A stretch of 9,519 nt of DNA from Acidobacteriaceae bacterium (lineage in GTDB: Bacteria; Acidobacteriota; Terriglobia; Terriglobales; Acidobacteriaceae), in contig PKYX01000269.1 in the NCBI GenBank assembly GCA_003132825.1, positions 1,872-11,390 on the forward strand. The letters run 5' to 3'. The notes under the pieces were generated by a model that was not told the origin of the DNA, did not search any database, and was given only the letters and a program-made list of their open reading frames with translations. This document shows, piece by piece, positions 1-5,156 of this stretch; position 1 is the stretch's first letter; the number at the start of each line of letters is the position of its first letter. The translations under genes were made by a program, and so were the position numbers.

Positions 1-87
1 TTTGCCGTGAATCCGAGTCCGGATCTGGAGAGACTGGCCAAGGAACGAGGCTGGCCGCTGTACTGGCCGGACTCGGTGCGACGGTAA
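1..87 (+). CDS. C-terminal end of a HAD-superfamily (subfamily IB, SerB-like) hydrolase, partial
   Basis: An open frame runs from the window edge to a TAA at 85-87 and gives 28 residues. These include the pattern AVNPSPDLERLAKERGWP followed by a Trp a few residues later. An 'AVNP...L...A..RGWP...W' ending is typical of HAD-IB phosphatases related to phosphoserine phosphatase, where it is the last strand and helix after the Asp-rich motif IV. The catalytic motifs lie outside the window, so substrate and activity cannot be judged. A run of eight T at 128-135 follows, but no convincing hairpin stands directly before it. The family call rests on a short tail and is tentative. Confidence 0.55.
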   Translation, partial: FAVNPSPDLERLAKERGWPLYWPDSVRR

Positions 88-181
88 GGCAAGGTCTCGA
101 GCCCAACGGGCGGTCACGGATCACGGCTTTTTTTTCTTGGAGGTTCTTCGATTCATCCCCGGAAAGCTCGAGAATCCCGGG

Positions 182-541
182 CTACTTCTTGCATTTCTTC
201 AAGGCTGCCTGGAGGGCATCGATCGCCAAGTGGCTGGCATGGCCAGAGGCCTCCGGCAACCCTCCGATCGCCCGCACCAGGTCTTCCCGGCTCAGTTGGC
301 CGGCCTCTTCGGTGGTTTTTCCCAGCGCCAGTTCGGTGAGTAGTGAAGCGCAGGCCATAACGGGGACACATCCCTTGGCGCGGAATCGGATCTCGGCGAT
401 GCGGCCCCCGGCGATTTTCATGGTAAGTTGCAGGATGTCGCCACAGGCGGGATTTTCCAGTTGAACCGATGCATCCGGAGCGGCCACGACGCCCGGGTTG
501 CGGGGATTCTGGAAGTAGTCGAGGAGCGTGGGGGAGTACAT
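182..541 (-). CDS. IscU/NifU-N-like iron-sulfur cluster scaffold protein with rearranged cysteines
   Basis: A 119-residue protein reads MYSPTLLDYFQNPRNPG at the start, the hallmark N-terminus of IscU/NifU-N scaffolds, which hold a nascent [2Fe-2S] cluster for transfer to apo-proteins in the cytosol. The first cluster motif NPACGD (Cys33, Asp35) and the second, KGC (Cys58), are present. Where IscU has its third cysteine in an 'HCS' motif, this protein has H101-A102-S103. The chaperone-binding LPPVK motif of IscU reads LPEAS (95-99). Extra cysteines occur at 64 and at 117 in the KKCKK tail. I chose ATG 541 because homologues begin MYSPxLLDxFQNPRN. An ATG at 550 (adding Met-Val-Pro) is also possible, but it sits inside a -10-like TACAAT. 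The longer open frame to 661 is low-complexity Arg/Pro/Ser and probably not translated. No iscS, hscA or fdx is nearby. The fold is confident; the exact role as a scaffold or a related carrier is not. Confidence 0.85.
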   Translation of the reverse strand: MYSPTLLDYFQNPRNPGVVAAPDASVQLENPACGDILQLTMKIAGGRIAEIRFRAKGCVPVMACASLLTELALGKTTEEAGQLSREDLVRAIGGLPEASGHASHLAIDALQAALKKCKK

Positions 542-548
542 CGGGACC

Positions 549-554
549 ATTGTA
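549..554 (-). promoter_or_regulatory. -10-like TACAAT before the scaffold gene, possible leaderless start
   Basis: On the minus strand TACAAT lies 7 nt before the chosen ATG at 541. There is no Shine-Dalgarno sequence and no recognisable -35. Transcription starting 6-8 nt after this hexamer would begin at or next to the start codon. This is inferred from spacing only. Confidence 0.4.
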
Positions 555-741
555 GCGGGCCGGCGCCGGCGACCGGGTCCCGCTCGAGAACATTGTTCGG
601 GAGCGGGGCTGGGAGAAAATGCGCGCCGTCCGGGATGGCTTGTTCTACTGATCCCGAACACGCCCGCACGACTCTGCTCGAGGGGACTCGGAGCTCTGGC
701 TGTCGCTCTTCACCCCGAGCTTTTTCCACAACCACTCGGGC

Positions 742-747
742 TAAGAT
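742..747 (+). promoter_or_regulatory. Candidate -10 (TAAGAT) for the Nudix gene
   Basis: TAAGAT lies in an AT-richer patch 46 nt before the ATG at 794. The region 17 nt upstream, in the T-run near 719-728, is a poor match to a -35. A start near 754 would leave a leader of about 40 nt containing a small hairpin (757-769) and the purine-rich AAGGGAG (774-780). Confidence 0.3.
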
Positions 748-756
748 GTATCGCCT

Positions 757-769
757 TGGGCAGCGCCCA
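757..769 (+). other. Small hairpin in the leader of the Nudix gene
   Basis: TGGGC-AGC-GCCCA gives a 5-bp stem with a 3-nt loop. It lies between the putative transcription start and the purine-rich ribosome-binding stretch. The stem is short, so chance is a real alternative. Confidence 0.3.
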
Positions 770-793
770 TCGAAAGGGAGAGAGTTCGTACGC

Positions 794-1186
794 ATGAAAC
801 GAGTGGTGGCGGCGCTAATTTGTAAGGACGGCAAGATACTGGTGTGCCAGCGCACGCGTCATCAAACCATGCCGTTGAAGTGGGAGTTTCCCGGAGGCAA
901 GATCGAGGAGGGGGAACAGCCACGCGACGCCATGCACCGCGAACTCGAGGAAGAGCTTGGCATCGACGCCACGATTGGTGACGAGGTAACGCGCATGCGC
1001 CACGAGTATCCGAACGGAGCCTCGGTGGAATTGCGCTTCTTCGTGGTACGGGAGTATGCGAGAGAATTAGAAAACCGAATTTTTCGCGACATCCAGTGGG
1101 TGAATCCTCCTGACCTGCCGTCCTACGATTTCCTCGAGGCCGACCTGAAGCTAGTGCAGGACTTGGCCGCAGGAAAGATTCTCTAG
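794..1186 (+). CDS. mutT: MutT-type Nudix hydrolase (nucleotide-pool sanitising pyrophosphohydrolase)
   Basis: The protein has 130 residues, the usual size for MutT. A complete Nudix box GX5EX7REUXEEXGU runs from Gly35 to Ile57, with the metal-binding Glu cluster R49-E-L-E-E-E54. The preceding WEFPGGK (30-36) is the typical MutT strand and loop. The family hydrolyses 8-oxo-dGTP or related nucleoside triphosphates to the monophosphate plus pyrophosphate, keeping oxidised bases out of DNA. The C-terminal 'LPSYDFLEADLKLVQ' (108-122) resembles the 'LPxDxPLV' ending of broader-specificity (d)CTP/NudG-type members, so the preferred substrate is uncertain. The ATG at 794 is chosen because homologues start MKRVVAA-like and a purine-rich AAGGGAG lies at 774-780, a rather long 13 nt away. 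The frame stays open upstream to 428, but that part is antisense to the scaffold gene and its leader and does not look coding. Confidence 0.88.
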   Translation: MKRVVAALICKDGKILVCQRTRHQTMPLKWEFPGGKIEEGEQPRDAMHRELEEELGIDATIGDEVTRMRHEYPNGASVELRFFVVREYARELENRIFRDIQWVNPPDLPSYDFLEADLKLVQDLAAGKIL

Positions 1187-1196
1187 AGGCGCCGTT

Positions 1197-2453
1197 CTAG
1201 CCCGCGCCGGACCTGAGTGTCCAGAACCAGGCGAGGGTCAAGCCGATCATGATCACGGTGGTGGCCCAGGCGATCACGTCAAACAAGCGCGAGTTGACGT
1301 GTTCCCCCATCAGTTCCTTCTTGTTCACCAGCAGCAGCATGAAGATGAGGACGAAAGGCAGCACCGCACCATTCACCACCTGCGACAGGATGGAAATCTT
1401 GATCAGCGGCAGATTGGGAGTGAGAATCACGCCCGCGCCTGCAACAATCAGGATGGTGTACAGCCAGTAAAACACCGGCGCTTCGCCAAATTTCTTGCTG
1501 ACGCCAGATTCAAAGCCCAAGCCCTCGCACACCGTATAGGCGGTCGAAAGGGGAAGGATCGATGCCGCAAACAGCGAAGCATTGAACAATCCCATGGCAA
1601 AAAGGATGTAGGCATAATCTCCAGCCAGAGGCCGCAGCGCCTGGGCCGCGTCTTTTGCGTCGGCGATATTGCGGTAGCCATGCATGTAGAGCGTAGCCGC
1701 GCAGGCCACGATAATGAACCAGGCCACCACGTCGGTAAAGATGCAGCCGCTGATCACGTCCAATTGCGAAGCCTTGTACTGGCGCTTGGTGATTCCCTTT
1801 TCGACGATCGAGGATTGCAGGTAGAACTGCATCCAGGGAGCAATCGTGGTACCCACGACGCCGATCACCATGTAGAGATATTCCTGATGGTGGAACATTT
1901 CTCGCTGCGGCGGCTTGATGGTGGCCACCAAGGCATCGATCCAGGCCGGCTTGGCCAGTACCCCGGCCACGATGTAGGTCACATAGAAGAACGACGCGGC
2001 AAGAAAAACCTTCTCCACGCTTTTGTATTGGCCCTTGACCACGATCAGCCAGACGATCACCGCACAAATCGGAACGGTGATGTATTTGGAAAGGCCGAAC
2101 AGTTCCAGGCTGCCGGCAATGCCAGCGAATTCCCCCACGACGTTGCCGAAATTCGTCAGCAGGATTCCGATCATCATGAAGAAGGTAACCCGAAACCCAA
2201 ATTCCTCGCGGATGAGGTCGCTGAGGCCCTTCCCCGTAACCGCGCCCATGCGAGCACAGATTTCCTGCACCACAATGAGGGAAACCGTGACCGGAATCAT
2301 GGTCCAGAGCAGCAAATGGCCAAACTGCGCTCCGGCAGCGGAGTAGGTGTAGATGCCGTTGGCATCGTTGTCGACGTTGGCGGTGATGAACCCCGGTCCG
2401 ACCACGGCGAGGAACAGCAGGATCCGGAGTTTCTGGCGTTTCAAAAATCCCAT
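1197..2453 (-). CDS. NRAMP-family divalent metal transporter with a non-canonical metal site (NRMT-like)
   Basis: This 418-residue, very hydrophobic protein has about 11 predicted membrane helices, the NRAMP fold. The opening GPGFITANVDNDANG (19-33) aligns without gaps to TM1 of NRAMP. The metal-binding 'DPGN' becomes D30-A-N-G33, so the Asp is kept and the Asn lost. The TM6 'AxxMPH' motif becomes T202-T-I-A205-P-W, so the metal-selective Met is Ala. TM3 keeps GEFAG (107-111). NRAMPs are proton-coupled Mn2+/Fe2+ importers of the inner membrane. Loss of the soft Met ligand is the change associated with NRAMP-related magnesium transporters. The next gene upstream on the same strand encodes an MgtE-N/CBS protein, which points the same way. 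The ATG at 2453 is the first start available and has no Shine-Dalgarno sequence. The stop lies only 10 bp from the stop of the converging Nudix gene. Family is confident; the ion is inferred. Confidence 0.88.
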   Translation of the reverse strand: MGFLKRQKLRILLFLAVVGPGFITANVDNDANGIYTYSAAGAQFGHLLLWTMIPVTVSLIVVQEICARMGAVTGKGLSDLIREEFGFRVTFFMMIGILLTNFGNVVGEFAGIAGSLELFGLSKYITVPICAVIVWLIVVKGQYKSVEKVFLAASFFYVTYIVAGVLAKPAWIDALVATIKPPQREMFHHQEYLYMVIGVVGTTIAPWMQFYLQSSIVEKGITKRQYKASQLDVISGCIFTDVVAWFIIVACAATLYMHGYRNIADAKDAAQALRPLAGDYAYILFAMGLFNASLFAASILPLSTAYTVCEGLGFESGVSKKFGEAPVFYWLYTILIVAGAGVILTPNLPLIKISILSQVVNGAVLPFVLIFMLLLVNKKELMGEHVNSRLFDVIAWATTVIMIGLTLAWFWTLRSGAG

Positions 2454-2554
2454 GGCGCACAGTTCACAAACAACGGAGGTGAATCGCGAGAGACGAGAAA
2501 ACAGGATAAACGCAGTGCGCAGTTCTGAACAGAAGCAATGTTTGCTCTGCCCGC

Positions 2555-2584
2555 CCCTGGGGTCCTCAAAAGGGAACCCCAGGG
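2555..2584 (-). other. Strong hairpin between the MgtE-like gene and the NRAMP gene
   Basis: CCCTGGGGT (2555-2563) and ACCCCAGGG (2576-2584) are perfect reverse complements. Further CC/GG pairing inside across a one-base bulge gives about 11 bp. The hairpin starts 11 nt after the stop codon of the MgtE-like gene and about 100 nt before the NRAMP start. No T-run follows on either strand, so it does not look like a standard intrinsic terminator. It may be an mRNA stabilising or processing element, a partial attenuator, or a dispersed palindromic repeat. Confidence 0.6.
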
Positions 2585-2595
2585 AGGGACCGCCG

Positions 2596-3837
2596 CTACA
2601 ACTTCGATCGCAGCAAGCTGATGATGTCGTCGGAGGTGATCACGCCGGTGAGTTTGCGGTTTTCATCCACCACCGGGAGGGTCAGGAGATTGTACTTATC
2701 GAACAGCTCGGCAACCTGGTTCTCTTTGGTGTTACCGGTGGCGAAAATCAAGGGCTCCTGGGTCAAGGAGAGCATGGGCGTAGCCGGATTGGCCAGCACC
2801 AGCTTGGCCAGAGGGACGGCACCCGCCAGGGTCCCGTGCGAGTCGACCAGATACATGGTGCTCACGGTTTCAACGCCGCCTTCAAAGTGGCGCAGCGCCT
2901 CCACCGCGTCGTGAGCAGTGGCACTGACGCCCAGTGCGATGTAGTCGGTGTTCATGCGGCCGGCGGCGGTGTTTTCCCCGAACTCGAGGAGCTCGACCAT
3001 CTCCTTGCGTTCCTGGGGAGCCATTTCCTGCAGGATTTCCGAGGTACGCTCCTCAGGCAGGTCGGCCAGCAGATCGGCGGCCGCATCCGGATCCATTTCT
3101 TCGACGATTTCGGCAGCCCGTTCCGAGTTCAGGGACTCCACAATCGACTTCTGGACCCTGGGTTCGACCTCTTCGAGCGCCTCCGCCGCCACGCCTTCGT
3201 CCAGGGTTTGGAATACCGCCTCGCGCTCCGCCGGAGCCAGTTCTTCCACAATGTCCGCAATGTCGGCGGGATGGAGCCGGGCTAGCCGTTCGTGAGAGAT
3301 TTTGAGCTTCACCCGACGCGCCGGGTCAGTTTCAATCAGATCCACGAACTCCCAGGGGATCAGCCGCGGGGGCACTTTGTGGAGCAGGGTGCGAAGTGCC
3401 AGCATGGGCACGACTCCCTTGAGCAGGCGGCGGATTGCACCCCGGACGCCCACATCGACCGCGCCGACCCGGAGCACGGAGTGGCTGTTACTGATTTCCT
3501 CGTTCAGGTCGACGTCATTGACCCGCACCACCTTGCGGCCGTGGACGTCAATGATTTGCTGGTCGAGCAAGTCGCGTTCCAGCAGGAAAAGGCCTTCCGC
3601 CCCGTTCACCGGATTCCAGGTGGAAACCGCCGTGGTGGCATAAATTCCGCCATCGATCGATCCCACCAGGGCCGAGGGCAGCAGCCGGTCGCCCGCCTTC
3701 GTGCGCACGATGAACATGGCAATCCGGGCGCGATCCTCCTGCGGGGCCACGGCCAGTTCGCGCACCCGCCCGCACTGGCTTCCGGCGGTGTCGAACACCG
3801 GAGCACCCAGCAATTCGGTGAGGGCCAGCGAAGGCAT
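2596..3837 (-). CDS. Soluble PRC-barrel-like + MgtE-N + tandem CBS protein (Mg2+-sensor-like, no channel)
   Basis: The protein has 413 residues and no membrane helices. Residues about 5-75 and 82-140 look like two PRC-barrel-type beta modules (for example GAPVFDTAGSQCGRV and IDVHGRKVVRVNDV). Residues about 183-300 match the MgtE N-terminal superhelical domain: LARLHPADIADIVEEL, repeated acidic helices with EEMDPDAAADLLADLP (246-261), and the closing T290-A-A-G-R-M motif. Residues about 300-413 form a CBS pair ending in GVITSDDIISLL. In MgtE these cytosolic domains bind Mg2+ and close the pore; here the five-helix channel domain is absent. The gene lies just upstream of the NRAMP-type transporter on the same strand, 142 bp apart, so it probably regulates that transporter in trans. 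The ATG at 3837 has no Shine-Dalgarno sequence but a TATGCT 6 nt before it. Domains are confident; the partnership is inferred. Confidence 0.85.
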   Translation of the reverse strand: MPSLALTELLGAPVFDTAGSQCGRVRELAVAPQEDRARIAMFIVRTKAGDRLLPSALVGSIDGGIYATTAVSTWNPVNGAEGLFLLERDLLDQQIIDVHGRKVVRVNDVDLNEEISNSHSVLRVGAVDVGVRGAIRRLLKGVVPMLALRTLLHKVPPRLIPWEFVDLIETDPARRVKLKISHERLARLHPADIADIVEELAPAEREAVFQTLDEGVAAEALEEVEPRVQKSIVESLNSERAAEIVEEMDPDAAADLLADLPEERTSEILQEMAPQERKEMVELLEFGENTAAGRMNTDYIALGVSATAHDAVEALRHFEGGVETVSTMYLVDSHGTLAGAVPLAKLVLANPATPMLSLTQEPLIFATGNTKENQVAELFDKYNLLTLPVVDENRKLTGVITSDDIISLLRSKL

Positions 3838-3843
3838 GCCCTG

Positions 3844-3849
3844 AGCATA
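3844..3849 (-). promoter_or_regulatory. -10-like TATGCT before the MgtE-like gene, possible leaderless start
   Basis: On the minus strand TATGCT lies 6 nt from the ATG at 3837. A TTGACA at 3857-3862 is only 7 nt further upstream, too close to be its -35. There is no Shine-Dalgarno sequence. Confidence 0.35.
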
Positions 3850-3919
3850 CTCAAGCTGTCAAGCCGGAATCCAGATGAGTTTCAACTATGTCTCGAATTC
3901 CTCGGCCGACGAGTGAACT

Positions 3920-3941
3920 CCCGCCCTGCCTCGCGGGCGGG
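3920..3941. repeat. GC-rich inverted repeat CCCGCCC-8-GGGCGGG
   Basis: A perfect 7-bp stem with an 8-nt loop lies in the divergent spacer. No T-run follows, and no gene ends nearby, so it is not a terminator. It could be a regulator site or one copy of a dispersed GC-rich palindrome. A similar arm pair recurs at 4984-5004. Confidence 0.45.
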
Positions 3942-4043
3942 ACCTGGCGCCCACTTTGCGGCTCCTGCTGGTTCCGGCGTGCCGGACAGGGACATTTCTC
4001 GGGTGCATTCTCGTCGAGCTTTGACCCCGCGCCGGCCTCCTCG

Positions 4044-4072
4044 TTGACATTTGCGCGGAGGAAGGGCAAACT
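4044..4072 (+). promoter_or_regulatory. Candidate promoter upstream of the RsbW-like gene
   Basis: A perfect TTGACA at 4044-4049 is followed after 17 nt by CAAACT (4067-4072), a 3-of-6 match to TATAAT. This would give a leader of about 95 nt. A TAAAAT at 4130-4135 without a -35, or CAGAAT at 4161-4166 only 7 nt before the ATG, are alternatives. Confidence 0.3.
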
Positions 4073-4173
4073 ACCGAATTCGCCAACCGGACGGTTTTCG
4101 ACGGGGGTGCGACCGTAAGGCCGCTCCGGTAAAATGTTCGGGATTCGCAGGGCTTGTCCGCAGAATCTTCGCC

Positions 4174-4632
4174 ATGACCGAGAGCCGGGTCTCCTTCACG
4201 TTGGATTCGACGCTGGGGACCGTCGATACCGCCGAGCAAACAGCCAGCCGAATCGCGGCTGACGCCGGCTTTGACGACGACGAAGTCATGCGAATCTCGA
4301 TGGCCGTGCGGGAAGCGGCGGTCAATGCCGTATTGCATGGCAACGCTTACGATCCGAACAAGAAGGTCAGGCTCGACTTCGAGAACAGTGGGCGTGCGTT
4401 GGTAATCACCATCCGTGACGAGGGCTGTGGTCTGGACATGAGCAGGATCCCCGATCCCTTGGCGCCGGAGAATTTGCTGAAGACGTCAGGCCGGGGGATT
4501 TTTCTGATCCGCTCGTTCATGGACGAGGTGCAAATCAGTCCCTCGCAGACGGGCACCGAAATTAAATTGATCAAGCACGTCCACGGGCCATCCGCGGGCG
4601 GCAAGGAGGCTTCGCGTGAGCATGAAGATTAG
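4174..4632 (+). CDS. RsbW/SpoIIAB-like anti-sigma factor serine kinase (HATPase_c)
   Basis: The 152-residue protein has the GHKL ATPase motifs of RsbW-type kinases: the N-box EAAVNAVLHGN (47-57), the G1 box DEGCGLD (82-88), and the G2 box with GRGIFLIRSFMDEV (106-119). In the family, this protein binds a sigma factor or other target and is released when the unphosphorylated STAS partner binds. It inactivates the partner by phosphorylating a serine. The next gene, overlapping by 17 bp, encodes exactly such a STAS protein. The ATG at 4174 fits the family N-terminus. The frame extends in-frame to 4051, but those residues are Arg-rich and non-conserved. There is no Shine-Dalgarno sequence. The last 18 or so residues look like a non-conserved tail and encode the ribosome-binding site of the next gene. 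No sigma factor or PP2C phosphatase is in the window, so the target is unknown. Confidence 0.88.
   Translation: MTESRVSFTLDSTLGTVDTAEQTASRIAADAGFDDDEVMRISMAVREAAVNAVLHGNAYDPNKKVRLDFENSGRALVITIRDEGCGLDMSRIPDPLAPENLLKTSGRGIFLIRSFMDEVQISPSQTGTEIKLIKHVHGPSAGGKEASREHED
4603..4609 (+). promoter_or_regulatory. Strong ribosome-binding site for the STAS gene, inside the kinase gene
   Basis: AAGGAGG is the best Shine-Dalgarno sequence in the window. It is 6 nt from the GTG at 4616 and 12 nt from the in-frame ATG at 4622, so it favours the GTG start. Its place inside the upstream coding sequence suggests coupled but independently strong translation of the STAS protein. Confidence 0.75.
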
Positions 4633-4960
4633 TACCCGTCAGGTGGATGGTGTCACGATCGTCGATTGCAGCGGCCGCATCACGTTGGGTGAAGGCAGCA
4701 TCACCCTGCGCGAGACCATCACCCAGTTGTTGGCTAAGGGCGAGAAGAAGATCCTGCTCAACCTGGGCGACGTCAACTATATTGACAGCTCGGGAATTGG
4801 CGAACTGGTGAGCGCTTTCACCACCGTTCGGAAACAGGGCGGCGACCTCAAACTGCTCAACCTGACCAAGAAAGTCCACGACCTGCTGCTGATCACCAAG
4901 CTCTACACCGTCTTCGACGTGAAAGACGACGAAGCGGTCGCGGTCAAATCATTCAATTAG
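4616..4960 (+). CDS. STAS-domain anti-anti-sigma factor (RsbV/SpoIIAA-like)
   Basis: The 114-residue protein is a single STAS domain, the usual length for RsbV/SpoIIAA. The signature 'NLGDVNYIDSSGIGEL' (49-64) contains Asp57-Ser58-Ser59-Gly60. By comparison with SpoIIAA the second serine (Ser59) is the expected phosphorylation site. The unphosphorylated form sequesters the partner kinase and frees its target. The start is a GTG (Met-Ser-Met-Lys...) with AAGGAGG 6 nt upstream; an ATG two codons later is the alternative. It overlaps the kinase gene by 17 bp in a different frame, so the two are co-transcribed. The gene order (kinase then antagonist) is the reverse of the classic Bacillus operons. 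There is no sign of truncation. Confidence 0.9.
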   Translation: MSMKISTRQVDGVTIVDCSGRITLGEGSITLRETITQLLAKGEKKILLNLGDVNYIDSSGIGELVSAFTTVRKQGGDLKLLNLTKKVHDLLLITKLYTVFDVKDDEAVAVKSFN

Positions 4961-4983
4961 TACTTTCTGCTCTGGCGCGAGAA

Positions 4984-5004
4984 GGGCGGTGGATGCGCCC
5001 GCCC
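4984..5004. repeat. GC-rich inverted repeat GGGCGG-9-CCGCCC downstream of the STAS gene
   Basis: A 6-bp perfect stem lies 24 nt after the STAS stop. The following bases have no T-run, so intrinsic termination is doubtful. It is the only hairpin candidate that could end the kinase/STAS transcript before the converging glycosyltransferase gene. The 196-bp convergent spacer 4961-5156 also holds a 12-bp palindrome (5022-5033) and otherwise nothing I can identify. Confidence 0.35.
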
Positions 5005-5021
5005 CGTTCGTCGCCGATTCC

Positions 5022-5033
5022 ATTTCGCGAAAT
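5022..5033. repeat. 12-bp perfect palindrome ATTTCGCGAAAT
   Basis: The palindrome lies in the convergent spacer between the STAS and glycosyltransferase genes. A perfect 12-bp AT-flanked palindrome is the shape of a dimeric regulator site. No promoter sits next to it, so the meaning is unclear. Confidence 0.35.
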
Positions 5034-5156
5034 CCCGCGAATTCTGCTGTTTTCTGACCTCGATCTCCCACTCCCTTGGCTCGAGGTGCGTCCTCTTCGG
5101 GCGGCGCCACAGGTGTCGCGCACGGGGAAGGAAAGATGCGCCGGAGCGAGTGTTTT

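Larger units (their letters stand above)
3838..4173. other. Divergent intergenic spacer between the MgtE-like and RsbW-like genes
   Basis: These 336 bp contain no gene I can support; the open frames through it have no recognisable protein signature and are antisense or overlapping. It holds the -10-like TATGCT for the leftward gene, a GC-rich 7-bp hairpin at 3920-3941, a short TCCGGC/GCCGGA inverted repeat near 3972-3985, and a TTGACA at 4044-4049 pointing right. Promoters for both flanking genes must lie here. Confidence 0.6.

Noticed and set aside
101..135. Possible terminator after the HAD gene: GCCC-AAC-GGGC and a run of eight T
   Set aside because: The 4-bp hairpin is 16 nt away from the T-run and no better stem abuts it, so a canonical intrinsic terminator is not supported.
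158..181. CCCGG/CCGGG inverted repeat just after the scaffold stop on the - strand
   Set aside because: Only 5 bp of stem with a 14-nt loop and no T-run downstream; within chance for this composition.
428..793. Long in-frame upstream extension of the Nudix gene
   Set aside because: The extra 122 residues are Arg/Pro/Ser/Gly-rich with no family signature and lie antisense to the scaffold gene and its leader. The conserved Nudix N-terminus begins at 794.
1299..2528. 409-residue open frame on the + strand opposite the NRAMP gene
   Set aside because: Its composition (His, Asp, Gln and Arg rich) is that of a shadow frame in GC-rich DNA. The - strand frame encodes a clear multi-helix transporter.
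2596..3837. A full MgtE channel truncated by frameshift
   Set aside because: After the CBS pair the frame ends cleanly, and the following 142 bp encode no hydrophobic MgtE-type helices in any frame, so it is a stand-alone module and not a broken gene.
3857..3862. TTGACA as a -35 for the MgtE-like gene
   Set aside because: Only 7 nt separate it from the -10-like TATGCT, and no -10 lies 16-18 nt downstream of it.
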